Below, piece after piece: positions 24,591-36,112 of a stretch of 64,000 bases of DNA (the stretch's first letter is position 1; each line of letters begins with the position of its first letter). The position numbers and the translations under genes are program-made. The stretch comes from Glycine soja (Eukaryota; Streptophyta; Magnoliopsida; Fabales; Fabaceae), in assembly GCF_004193775.1 (NCBI RefSeq), contig NC_041007.1, positions 31,872,699 to 31,936,698 on the forward strand, written 5' to 3'. The notes beneath the pieces were generated by a model. The model searched no databases, had not been told where the DNA came from, and saw only the letters and a list, made by a program, of their open reading frames with translations.

Positions 24591-25729
24591 TGAAGATGGC
24601 CGAAACAACATGGCTTCTCAGATTCCAAAACATCAAATGATGAGTTCCAAATGGCGCCTCTACACTTGCGTCTCTGTTGCTTCATTTCAGAATGGGAATG
24701 CAGTCACGTCAACTTGACATGTACGCACGCTATTGGAAAACACCATTAATGTTTCATAATCATCACTCTGGCTCAGTCACTCAAACAGCAGCACGTGAAA
24801 GACTACGCACGTCACGCATATTACTTTTCACAATGAATTTTTTTTTACGCCTAAAACCTTTATTATGAAATGGAAATACAAAAAAAAACAAGTGACCAAC
24901 AACCTAAAACACATGATTGGTGAATGAATACACTTTTTTCCTCAGTAGGGTGTACAAAGACGAAAATAGCTGGTGTCCCAATGTCTTACTGATGCAAGTC
25001 GCTGATGGCTCATTCCTTCATTTTGTATGGTAGTCGGCTGACCCTATGGTGACCCGTACGTTTAGCTTAGTAAAGGCATTTATTGTGACGCTCAACTGAT
25101 TAATCGGTTTTTGAAATTTCCCTCTATGTGCATTTTGCCTTTTCAACGTTTCCCCCTTTCCATGTGCATCATGTGCCCAAGTTCAGGTCTCAGGCATTTC
25201 ATATTGTTCCTCATTACATGTTGTTGTTGGTCACATTGACAACGATTTGAGGACCTCCATACCGGGTCGATGATTACTCTATGTCTCATGTGTTGCTTTA
25301 TTATGTTTTGTCTATGTCTGATGTGTTGCTTATTTGTTGCCTCCGTCTTCATTTTCTGCAACTTGTTTTGACTACTGATAGTGCTTTGCGTTTTTATCGT
25401 AGTTTCTCCGGCCCTGCAATGTATCCTTGCATGTGTGTTTGTCGGTTGCAATACCGTTGCAGTTTTGCAGTATTGTTTACAAATCTGTATTATTCAAAAT
25501 TAGGATTCACTTAGTTGTTGCTTCCTGTTTTTGTTCTGCACCTTTTCCCTTGCAACCCTTAATCAAACATTAGTTTTGTGTTTATGTTGCAATTATTATT
25601 GTCGTTTTCACATTACTTTGTTTGTCGACGCATAATATGTGTTGTTGGATGTTTTTGTGCCTCAGATAATCTTTGACCTTTGGTCTCTTTTAAATACTGT
25701 TGCCAAGAAGTAGAACCCACCCTTAACAT
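24591..25729. other. Upstream region of B3-like gene copy B
   Basis: This is mixed-composition DNA leading to the ATG at 25730. It includes CCGTCGATCG and CACGTGAAAGAC (near 24790) motifs, which could be promoter elements, but nothing here is decisive. Open frames on either strand were not recognised. Confidence 0.35.
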
Positions 25730-25740
25730 ATGACGACAAC

Positions 25741-26719
25741 TGATGTGCCATCATTTTCTTCTATTTTCTAAACCCTTTTTGCACCATTTTAATTATTGAT
25801 TGGTCTTAATTGTCAATTAATTAGGCAGTTTTATTATTTGGGCTCATTTAGCTAATTTGATGTTTTTAATCTAATTTTAGGAATTAATGAAACATTGGGC
25901 TTAATCCGGATTTTGGTTGTGGACTTGAAAAGGGCAAATAAAGCAGCGCTTACCTTAGTTAATTTCTAATTAGGAAATTTCGCAATTTTATTTTATGTTG
26001 TTCAGTGTTTATTTCGTTTTGGGCCAGAGTATTGTAATAGGGCCCAGTGACTTTGAGTGACTCTTTTTAAATAGCTGCCTTGGGATTCGTGCAAGGCATG
26101 CTGTTATGCTATTTTCATTATTCAGAGCTTTGGTTTTAGGTTTTCACGTTTTTCTGTTCCCTTGTTACAATATTTTCTGGTGTTGTTTCCTTTTGAGGAC
26201 GAAGCCCAACTCTCTTTGAGGTTTCGCTTGTAATGTGGTTTCCTGGCAGTTTTCCCTTCACCAGTTATCCCAATTTCGTGAATATTAATCAGTGCACGCT
26301 TCGTGTTCAATTAATTGCCTCTAAGCCTAACTTGCGTTCATGCTTAATGGACGAAGGGCTAACTGGTGTATGTGGTGCTTAATCACGTATTGAAAACCCT
26401 AAGTTGATTTTCGCTTAGTAAATTGAAATAGGGTTGGATTAAGTGGTTGACTGTTAGGGACGAATTCTCCATAACCCAGGATAAGAGAATGGCTTCTGAA
26501 TCAGAGGAAACAACCCGTTTTTAATATTAGTAGTTTCGTATTCCAGTTTACTTGTTCTGCTCTTTACTTACCAAACAACCAAACCCCCCCCCAATCGTTA
26601 CTGTTACTGCAAGTATATTATGAACATTTGGTTTGTCACTGCTCGTTGGGAAACGACCTAGGATCACTTCCTAGTTACTGCATTTTCATGTTTATTTGAT
26701 TCGGGTACGGCCTCGATCA
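25741..26719 (+). repeat. 5' LTR of the gypsy element (979 bp)
   Basis: It starts TGATGTGCCATC and ends CGGCCTCGATCA. It is nearly identical to the 3' LTR except that about 148 bases present in the 3' copy (about 39198-39345) are missing after GTTACAAT (around 26170). Promoter candidate: TTTTTAAATAGCTGCC near 26066. Confidence 0.93.
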
Positions 26720-26723
26720 AATT

Positions 26724-26741
26724 TGGCGCCGTTGCCGGGGA
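26724..26741 (+). promoter_or_regulatory. Primer-binding site (tRNA-Asp)
   Basis: TGGCGCCGTTGCCGGGGA lies four bases after the 5' LTR and is complementary to the 3' end of plant tRNA-Asp(GUC). This primer is typical of Athila/Tat-type gypsy elements. Confidence 0.9.
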
Positions 26742-27553
26742 GCAGTGTCCAAAGGTTCATAATAGCTAGCTAGTGTTGTGTGTTTAATCCTTTCGTGTTT
26801 TATGTTTAATTGTTAGTATTGTGTTAGTATGTGTGTTAGTGCTGTTTAGTGTCCTGGTATTTTGTTTAATGTGTGTTCTATTTCAGTTTTCCCATTAAGC
26901 GTTTCCCCTGTTTCAGTCTTGGGTGTTTTGCTGAGAAAATTGTGCTTGCGGAAAAACAGAGTAGTAGTAGAAATCAATTAGAGACGGATTTTAGCGACCA
27001 CCCATGCTGAATTATTTGAGATTTTTTGTTTTAGTATCTAGGGTTGTTATTTTTGGCTGAATTTTTTTGTGGTAACTTCTTTTAATCCATATTTTGTGGG
27101 AAAAATAGCTAGAGCCTTCAGTTTGGTCAGATTTGAAAGTTCCAAAAAACTAGCAAATTTTGTGTTTGTCAAACTTCAAACGACCATAACTTTTGCTCCG
27201 GTTATCAGAATCGCAATTATTATATATGCATTTGGGGTAGAAAAAATTTCCTACGCTATGGGAGCCCGTCGTAGGCTGGCTGAGGTCTCCATTGTCCAAA
27301 AAAAGCGATTCTGTCAAAAGTTTTTTATTTTTCATGTTTTATTCACTTATTTTTCTTAACTTACCATTTTTAGCTTTCATAGTTAGACTTTGAATTTTTG
27401 TCTGAAATTTTTTGTGCTATCTTCTCATCATTTTATAAGGTTGCTCACAAAATTTCAAGTCATTTGGATATCATTTGAGGGTAGTTGTAGTTCAAACCTA
27501 CACCTTTATTTACATGATAAGGCAACTAGTTGTGTGCATGCTGAATGTAGTGT
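26742..27553 (+). other. Gypsy 5' leader
   Basis: This is an untranslated leader between the primer-binding site and gag, of mixed composition with no supportable frame. Its length is normal for this retrotransposon group. Confidence 0.6.
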
Positions 27554-28552
27554 ATGACTAGAGGCAATCCATCTGACTTACAACCCTTTGATCCTGAGAT
27601 AGATAGGACATTTCATAGATTAGTTAGGCATCATTTTATACCTTTTGATCATTCTGAGCATTCCATTACTGGTGAATCTGTGCATTCTGTTATTGGTGAT
27701 TTTGAACATCCTGATCTTGAGCATTCTGATTTTGCACATTCTGAGAACATGGCACAACCTCCACTCCGTGAGAGAACTCTAAGGGAAATGGCTGCACCTG
27801 ATTTCACCTACGAAATCTTGTGCATCCAATACCCTGATGAGGATGTCCCATATGTTCTTAAAACTGGGCTGATTCATATGCTTCCAAAGTTTCATGGCCT
27901 CGCAGGTGAAGACCCGCACAAACATTTGAAGGAATTTCATATTGTCTGCTCCACCATGAAACCCCCAGATGTCCAGGAGGATCACATATTTCTGAAGGCT
28001 TTTCCTCATTCATTAGAGGGAGTGGCAAAGGACTGGCTGTATTACCTTGCTCCAAGGTCCATCACGAGCTGGGATGACCTTAAGAGAGTATTCTTAGAAA
28101 AATTTTTCCCTGCTTCCAAGACCACAGCCATCAGGAAGGATATCTCAGGTATTAGACAACTCAGTGGAGAGAGCATGTATGAGTACTGGGAGCGATTTAA
28201 AAAACTATGTGCCAGTTGCCCTCACCATCAGATTTCGGAGCAACTTCTTCTCCAATATTTTTATGAAGGACTCAGTAATATGGAGAGAAGTATGATAGAT
28301 GCTGCCAGTGGTGGAGCCCTTGGAGACATGACTCCTGCTGAAGCCAGAAATTTAATTGAGAAGATGGCTTCCAACTCTCAGCAATTTAGCGCCAGAAATG
28401 ATGCCATAATCATTAGAGGAGTGCATGAGGTAGCTACAAACTCAGCTGCATCATCTGAGACTAAGAAGCTTGAAGGAAAACTGGATGCATTGGTTAACTT
28501 GGTAACCCAGCTGGCCTTGAATCAGAAATCTGTACCTGTTGCCCTCTGCTGA
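27554..28552 (+). pseudogene. Gypsy gag (nucleocapsid/capsid), frame broken at its end
   Basis: A 332-codon frame with typical plant gypsy gag motifs: FHGLAGEDPHKHLKEF, LKAFPHSLEGVAKDWL, FLEKFFPASKT, GESMYEYWERFKKLC and LLLQYFYEGL. It forms the particle that packages the element RNA. His-rich repeats (EHSxxxHSV) mark the N terminus. It ends after VPVALC, where the frame shifts by one relative to the downstream ORF. Related elements read through as a single gag-pol protein, so a small indel near 28540 probably broke a continuous frame. Confidence 0.88.
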
Positions 28553-31500
28553 CCACCATACAGACCTTTGCTCTTCCATGCAGCAACCTGGAGCAATCGA
28601 GCAGCCTGAAGCTTATGCTGCAAATATTTACAATAGACCTCCTCAACCTCAGCAGCAAAATCAACCACAACAGAACAATTATGACCTCTCCAGCAACAGA
28701 TACAACCCTGGATGGAGGAATCACCCTAACCTTAGATGGTCCAGCCCTCAGCAACAACAACAGCAGCCTGCTCCTTCCTTCCAAAATGCTGCTGGCCCAA
28801 GCAGACCATACATTCCTCCACCAATCCAACAACAGCAACAACCCCAGAAACAACCAACAGTTGAGGCCCCTCCACAACCTTCCCTCGAAGAACTTGTGAG
28901 GCAAATGACTATGCAGAACATGCAGTTTCTGCAAGAGACCAGAGCCTCTATTCAGAGCTTAATCAATCAGATGGGACAATTGGCTACTCAATTGAATCAA
29001 CAACAATCCCAGAATTCTAACAAGTTGCCTTCTCAAGCTGTCCAAAATCCCAAAAATGTCAGTGCCATTTCATTGAGGTCGGGAAAGCAGTGTCAAGGAC
29101 CTCAACCCGTAGCACCTTCCTCATCTGCAAATGAACCTGCCAAACTTCACTCTACTCCAGAAAAAGGTGATGACAAAAATTTACCTAACAATTTCTGTGC
29201 AGGTGAATCTTCTTCTACAGGTAATTCTGATTTGCAGAAGCAGCACATTCCCCCTCTTCCATTCCCTCCAAGAGCAGTTTCCAACAAAAAAATGGAAGAA
29301 GCAGAGAAAGAGATCTTGGACACGTTTAGAAAAGTAGAGGTAAACATACCTCTATTGGATGCAATAAAGCAAATTCCAAGATATGCCAAATTCTTGAAGG
29401 AGCTGTGCACAAATAAGCCGAAGCTTAAAGGAAGTGAACGGATTAGCATGGGCAGAAATGTCTCCGCATTGATTGGTAAATCTGTTCCTCAAATTCCTGA
29501 AAAATGCAAAGATCCAGGTACATTCAGCATACCTTGTATTATAGGGAATAGTAAGTTTGACAATGCCATGCTAGATTTAGGAGCTTCTGTTAGTGTTATG
29601 CCTCTGTCTATTTTTAATTCTCTATCTCTAGGTCCCTTGCAGTCAACTGATGTGGTAATTCATTTAGCTAATAGAAGTGTTGCCTACCCTGTTGGTTTCA
29701 TAGAAGATGTCTTAGTTAGAGTTGGTGAACTGATTTTCCCTGTTGATTTTTATATTTTGAATATGGAAGATGGATTCTCTCAAGGATCAGTTCCCATCAT
29801 TCTAGGCAGACCCTTTATGAAAACTGCTAGAACTAAGATAGATGTTTATGCAGGCACACTATCCATGGAGTTTGGTGATATAACTGTTCATTTTAATATT
29901 CTGGATGCTATGAAATACCCATCTGAAGATCTTTCTGTATTTCGTGCTGAAATAATTGACCATGTTGTTGATGAATACATGACTGATCTTTATTCTAATC
30001 TGCATGCCTCTCACTCTTCATGCATTGAGTCTGAAATTGTACTTGATCATATGTCTGAATTTGATGCTGAGAGTGAATCTGAGAGTGAATTTGAGAGTGA
30101 TATTGATTGCATGTCTAGTGGTGGTGTTTTACCTCTCAAGATTGATTTTATGGAGTCAGATAGGACTAACCATGTTTCAGGAAGTACACATACCTCTGAC
30201 TTTCTTTATGAGGTAAAGGCTGAGAAACCATCTCCTTCTACCACTGTCCAGCCGACCACACCAGAATTGAAGCCTCTGCCATCAAATTTAAAATACGCTT
30301 ACTTGGATAATAGCAAGAGTTTTCCAGTGATTATATCTGCCTCCCTTGCTGATGAGCAAGAGGAGAAGTTGTTGTCAGTTCTCAAGAAGCATAAGAAGGC
30401 TATAGGCTGGACCCTGGCGGACATTCCTGGTATTAGCCCATCCACATGTATGCATCGAATAAATTTAGAGGATGGAGCTAAACCAGTAAGACAGCCACAG
30501 AGAAGACTCAACCCGGTGATTCTTGATGTAGTGAAGAAGGAGATAACCAAGCTTTTGCAAGATGGAATCATTTATCCTATCTCCGATAGCCAATGGGTGA
30601 GTCCCGTCCAGGTAGTCCCGAAGAAGACTGGCCTCACAGTGATCAGAAATGAGAAGGAGGAGCTGATTCCTACTCGGGTGCAGAATAGTTGGAGAGTCTG
30701 CATTGACTATAGGAGGCTGAACCAGGTTACCAAAAAGGACCATTTTCCCCTGCCATTCATTGACCAGATGCTTGAACGCTTGGCAGGTAAATCCCACTAC
30801 TATTTCCTTGATGGTTTTTCTGGTTATATGCAAATTACTATTGCTCCTGAGGATCAGGAAAAGACCACATTCACCTGCCCCTTCGGCACTTTTGCTTATA
30901 GGAGGATGCCTTTCGGCCTGTGCAATGCCCCTGGTACCTTCCAGCGGTGCATGATTAGTATTTTCAGTGATTTTTTAGAAAATTGCATAGAGGTGTTTAT
31001 GGATGATTTCACTGTATATGGATCCTCTTTTGATGGTTGTTTGAATAGTTTGGAAAAAGTTTTGAATAGATGCATTGAAACTAACCTTGTTCTAAATTTT
31101 GAAAAATGTCATTTTATGGTTGAGCAAGGTATAGTTTTAGGCCACATTATTTCCAATAAGGGCATTAAAGTAGATCCTGCAAAAATTTCTGTTATTTCAC
31201 AATTGCCTTACCCCTCTTGTGTGCGAGAGGTGCGATCTTTTCTTGGTCATGCAGGATTCTACAGGCGCTTTATAAGGGATTTTAGCAAAGTAGCCCTTCC
31301 ATTGTCCAACTTGTTGCAAAAGGAGGTGGAGTTTAACTTTAATGACAGATGCAAAGAGGCTTTTGATTGCCTCAAAAGAGCGCTGACTACCACCCTCATC
31401 ATCCAGGCACCCGACTGGACAACCCCTTTTTAGCTTATGTGTGATGCATCAAATTATGCATTGGGGGCTGTCCTTGCTCAGAAAATTGATAAATTGCCCA

Positions 31501-33130
31501 GGGTGATATACTATGCTTCTAGGACTTTAGATGCTGCCCAAGCGAATTATACTACTACTGAGAAGGAGCTTCTAGCCATAGTTTTTGCTCTTGAAAAATT
31601 TCGATCTTATTTGCTTGGTACCCGCATTATTGTTTATACTGACCATGTAGCTTTAAAGTACTTGTTGAAGAAGGATGATTCTAAGCCTAGGTTGATCTGA
31701 TGGATGCTCTGGCTCCAAGAGTTTGACTTGGAGATCCGAGATAGGAGCGGAGCACAAAATCTAGTTGCTGATCATTTGAGTCGGATCGAACGTGTATCTG
31801 ATGCAGATTCACCTATTCAGGATGATTTCCCGGATGATCATTTGTATATACTTTATAGTATTTCTGACTCTCTTTCTACTCCCTGGTTTGCTAATATTGT
31901 CAATTATTTAGTTGCTTCTGTTTTTCCTCCCTTAGCATCTAAAGCCCAAAAAGATAAAATTAAAAGTGATGCTAAGCATTTTATTTGGGATGACCCCTAC
32001 TTGTGGAAATTGTGCAGTGATCAGGTCATTAGACGGTGCATTCCAGATCATGAGACTGACTCAGTCCTGCAGTTCTATCATTCTTCCGCACCGGGAGGTC
32101 ATCTGGGTGTTCAAAGGACAACTCGCAAAGTGCTTGATTGTGGTTTTTATTGGCCCACCATCTTTAAAGATGCGTGGAAGATCTGCAGCACTTGTGAGCA
32201 GTGTCAGAGAGCAGGAAATACACTTACATGGCGACAACAAATGCCTCAGCAACCTATGCTATTCTGTGAGGTGTTTGATGTCTGGGGTATAGATTTCATG
32301 GGTCCTTTTCCTGTCTCTTTTGGTTATGTTTACATTCTCCTTGCAGTTGACTATGTTTCAAAATGGGTGGAAGCCAAGCCCACTAGAACTAATGATGCTA
32401 AAGTTGTCGCAGACTTTGTCAGGTCTAATCTGTTTTGCAGGTTTGGAGTACCTAAAGCAATTGTTAGTGATCAAGGAACCCATTTTTGCAACAGGACAAT
32501 GCATGCCCTGCTTAAAAAGTACGGGGTGGTACACAGGGTATGCACACCATACCACCCTCAGACCAATGGACAGGCAGAAATTTCTAACCGAGAAATCAAG
32601 CGAATTTTAGAGAAGATTGTGCAGCCAAGCAAGAAAGATTGGAGTACCAAGCTTGATGATGCTCTCTGGGCACATCGGACTGCCTACAAAGCACCCATAG
32701 GAATGTCTCCTTATCGGGTTGTCTTTGGAAAGGCATGTCATCTTCCAGTGGAAATTGAGTACAAAGCTTACTGGGCAGTGAAGACTTGCAACTTCTCTAT
32801 GGATCAAGCTGGCGAGGAAAGAAAGTTGCAACTGAGTGAGTTAGATGAAATCCGCCTAGAAGCCTACGAGAATGCCAAGTTCTACAAAGAAAAGACCAAG
32901 AAGTTCCATGATAGTATGATAGTTAAAAAAGACTTCGTGGTTGGGCAAAAAGTGTTATTGTATAATTCTAGGCTTGGACTCATGAGTGGTACGTTGAGAT
33001 CTAAGTTGATTGGTCCTTTTGTTGTTACTAATGTTTTTCCTTATGGTACAGTTGAGATCAAAAGCGACTCCACAAACAAGAGCTTCAAGGTCAACGGACA
33101 TCGACTTAAGCCATTCCTCACGAACCCTTC

Positions 33131-34164
33131 TGTTGGACCTTGTGGCCTCAATAATCTTACGAGGGATAGGCTTAAAATACAGAAGAAGCAACAACAATCA
33201 ATTTAACAATGTTCTTTAAACATGCAAGACACAATTGATTGCAACAAAATAAATAAGATAAGGGAAGAGAAAATGCAAACACAGTTTTATACTGGTTCGG
33301 CCACAACCCGTGCCTACGTCCAGTACTCAAGCAACCCACTTGAGATTTCCACTATCTTTGTAAAATCCATTACAAAGTCTGAACCACACAGGGACAACCC
33401 ATCCCTTGTGTTCAGGAATCCTTTACAACAAGAGACTCACAGTCTCTTAACCAATCTCATTGAATAAGAAGAATGGAAGAAGAATTCTCTCTTCAAGAGA
33501 AGAATATTACAAGAAAGATCATGTAGGAATCCTTATAGATTTTGCAAGTGTTTGGCCAAGGATTTCTTTTGAGAGAGCATTTGACAATGAAGTTCTTTTG
33601 GAATCTCTCTCATTGTCTTTTGAGAGGATAAGACATTTTTGCCAAGCAAAACTCTCTACCTAAAATTCGTGCCCAAGTCACCTATTTATAGGCCTTTGAT
33701 GACCATTCACAAATCTAATGAAAAGATGTGACTGTTGGCAGATTTTCTGAAAACTTTCCACTGGTAATCGATTACAATGTTTGTGTAATCGATTACACAG
33801 TTATAATTTGAAGGGTTATGACTTTTGAATTTGAATTTCCAAAGTTTCGTTGCTGGTAATCGATTACAGACATATGGTAATCGATTACATGTTGAAAATT
33901 CAAATTCAAAACCTTTTTCAACAGCTATTTCTCAACCCTGTCTTCTGGTAATCGATTACACTTCCTGGTAATCGATTACCAGAGCCTTGCATGTCTTGAA
34001 AACACATTGTTTTAAGGCAAGGCTTGGTCTTTAGTGAATCTTGAAACAAGGCTTTGTTTGTTGAAGCAATCTTGAATTATTCTTGAAGCAAATGCTTATC
34101 ATTTGAAGCAGCCTTGTTAGATTCTTCTTTGACATCATCAAAATCATGTATACATACATTCACA
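33131..34164 (-). repeat. 3' LTR of the nested copia-type element
   Basis: This is a 1034-bp LTR, the downstream one in minus-strand sense. It has a TATA box (CTATAAATAGG on the minus strand, at about 33684-33694). Upstream of the TATA box, in U3, are six TAATCGATTA palindromes starting at 33765, 33786, 33857, 33878, 33949 and 33969. The open frames inside (33222-33663) are LTR sequence, not genes. Confidence 0.94.
33765..33978. promoter_or_regulatory. Phased array of six TAATCGATTA palindromes in LTR U3
   Basis: Spacings between motif starts are 21, 71, 21, 71 and 20 bases, so pairs two helical turns apart recur with a 92-base period. The array lies upstream of the TATA box in transcriptional sense. 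The motif is a palindrome of two TAAT/ATTA half sites around CG. Its role as an enhancer is inference. Confidence 0.6.
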
Positions 34165-34180
34165 TTCTCCCCCTTTTTGA
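34165..34180 (-). promoter_or_regulatory. Polypurine tract of the nested copia-type element
   Basis: On the minus strand AAAAGGGGGAGAA sits directly before the LTR start TGTGAATG. This is where plus-strand DNA synthesis would be primed. Confidence 0.85.
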
Positions 34181-34739
34181 TGATGACAAACATGTGATTT
34201 CTTCTCGACACCATCAAAGTTTGCATGATTTACATCTCCCTCTTTCTCAAGCAAATTCTTCTTGATATCATCAAAATCTTCATGATTTACATTCTCCCCC
34301 TTTTTGATGATGACAACCACCTGTAGGTTAGGAGCAACAACAAAGAAAATATCTATTTGCATATAGTTTACTCCCCCTTGGTTTTACAATGATTGCTTAT
34401 ATGAGACAATTGAAGATTTCATATTTTTCATATATAAAAAGTTGTCTCATAAAACAATAGATAATTTTTCTTACTATTTTATCTTTTATCTTTCTCTCCC
34501 CCTTTGTCAACATCAAAAACAAATCATGAATAGAAAGGAGAAAGATGTTACCACTTGTTGCAATGTATGAGAATCAAGTGATACCAAAAGGAATTAAAAC
34601 AATCATTCAATATTAATCAAGCAAAAACAAGTACAATAACACATCAATCAAACACAATCAATCATCAAATATTTCAAATCAAATTAATTAAATTAACAAT
34701 CAACTAACTATACACAATAATTTCTATTAAAAAAATTCA

Positions 34740-35130
34740 AATTTCAAATTTCAAATTTTAAATTTTAAATTTCAAATTCCAACTTCCAACTTCAACTTTT
34801 AGTAACTTCCCCTTCCAACTTCCAACCTCCATTTTCAACTTTCAACTTCCAATAACTTTCATTTCCAACTTCCAGCTTCCAGTAATTTCCACTTCCAACT
34901 TCCAACTTCCATTTTTAACTTTCAACTTCCAATAACTTCTACTTCCAACTTCCAACTTCCAGTAACTTCCACTTCCAACTTCCAACTTCCATTTTTAACT
35001 TTCAACTTCCAATAACTTCTACTTCCAACTTCCAAATTTTAATTTCAAATTTCAAATTTTAATTTTCAATTTTCAAATTTAACTTTTCAAATTTCAATTT
35101 TCAATTTCAAATTTCAATTTCAAAATTTCC
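34740..35130. repeat. Low-complexity TTCCAACTTCCAACTT tandem region
   Basis: The motif CTTCCAACTTCC is repeated many times, with a longer block (CATTTTTAACTTTCAACTTCC then AATAACTTCTACTTCC) recurring with a period of about 77 bases around 34890-35030. It is flanked by TTTCAAATTTCAAATT repeats. It replaces the position where pol would be in a full copia element. Confidence 0.75.
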
Positions 35131-35559
35131 TTTTCTAAATTTGAAATAGTTTTCTTAAAAAATGAAACTAATTCGAAAAGTTTAATAGATTCTTTAAAAA
35201 CAATCAAAAACTCAATCAGGAACAAACATCAAAGACAATACAATCAAACACACAATCAAAAATACAATCAATCAATCATCAAACACAGTCAATCACAATC
35301 ATCAAGAACAGTCTAAAACTCAAGTAGAAAACAAGCATCAAAAGTAATCAATCAAAGACAAGTGACCTGTTGGTATCATTTGATATTACTTGTTGGGGTT
35401 GTTGATCAAGTGGCCTTTGTTTGCTGTCTCCATAAATCGCATATTCACTTTTCTTGGGGAGAAATGTGGCCCTCATTTGTTGTCTCCATAAATCACATAT
35501 TCATTTATCTTGGGGAGAAATATGAATAAACTTTGATGCATGCCATGTGTTTGGAAAAA

Positions 35560-36045
35560 TTGCTATCAATGTATTGACTTTGCTCTTCTCCATTTTCATA
35601 GTCTTTCATCATGATATCCAGACTTATGATTTTCTTCTCTGAATCACTTGAATAATTTATGACATTATCTTCCCAAGTGATATATCATTTCTTTTCTTTC
35701 TTCTCTTTGAAATTCATCTTGTCGGATTTTTCCATTCTTCTTTTAAACACAGGACAATTGAATCTCATGTGCCCAAGTTGATCGCACTCAGCATTTTGGG
35801 GCTAAGGAGGAACCTTCTTCTTTCTTTTTTCATCATCATCTTCTTTCTTCTTTAGTTTTCTTTTTTTTTTATGCAGTTGCATTTCTCTCTACCATTGTAG
35901 GAATAAATGAATCAAATTCAATGACTTCCCATATCTTTAGATCTATGGCTTCTATAAAGATCTGCATTCGGGTTTTCCAATAATGATAACCCTCACCATT
36001 GAACATAAGAGCCTATTGATAGAATTTTCCTCAAAAAATGGAAAT
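35560..36045 (-). pseudogene. Copia-type gag remnant in the nested element
   Basis: On the minus strand, directly downstream of the primer-binding site, is a gag fragment with FNGEGYHYWKTRMQIFIEAI, then KIWEVIEF and FIPTMVERN, ending at a stop. After a gap there is a damaged zinc knuckle (ECDQLGHMRFNCP, lacking the first Cys) near 35750-35790 and an acidic SSDSEKKI segment. The parts match the N-terminal capsid domain and C-terminal nucleocapsid of soybean copia gag. Large internal deletions separate them, so no full gag is made. Confidence 0.8.
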
Positions 36046-36098
36046 TTGGATGAGGCCATATATATTCTTGAAGTTTTTAAACTTTATACAAGAATCCC

Positions 36099-36110
36099 GC
36101 TCTGATACCA
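36099..36110 (-). promoter_or_regulatory. Primer-binding site (tRNA-iMet) of the nested element
   Basis: TGGTATCAGAGC on the minus strand, two bases inside the 5' LTR, is the standard initiator-Met tRNA primer site of plant copia elements. It fixes the orientation of this element. Confidence 0.93.
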
Positions 36111-36112
36111 CT

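Noticed and set aside
27779..28055. Minus-strand frames opposite gag and pol
   Set aside because: Antisense shadows of the gypsy coding region with no recognisable motifs.
33222..33663. Open frames starting MQDTIDCNKINK and MNKKNGRR as genes
   Set aside because: They lie wholly inside an LTR and recur at 36204-36645 in the other LTR; part of the integrase frame's C terminus (after 33130) is also LTR sequence.
34740..35130. CRISPR-like array
   Set aside because: Repeats are simple-sequence, without unique spacers, and the genome is a plant nucleus.
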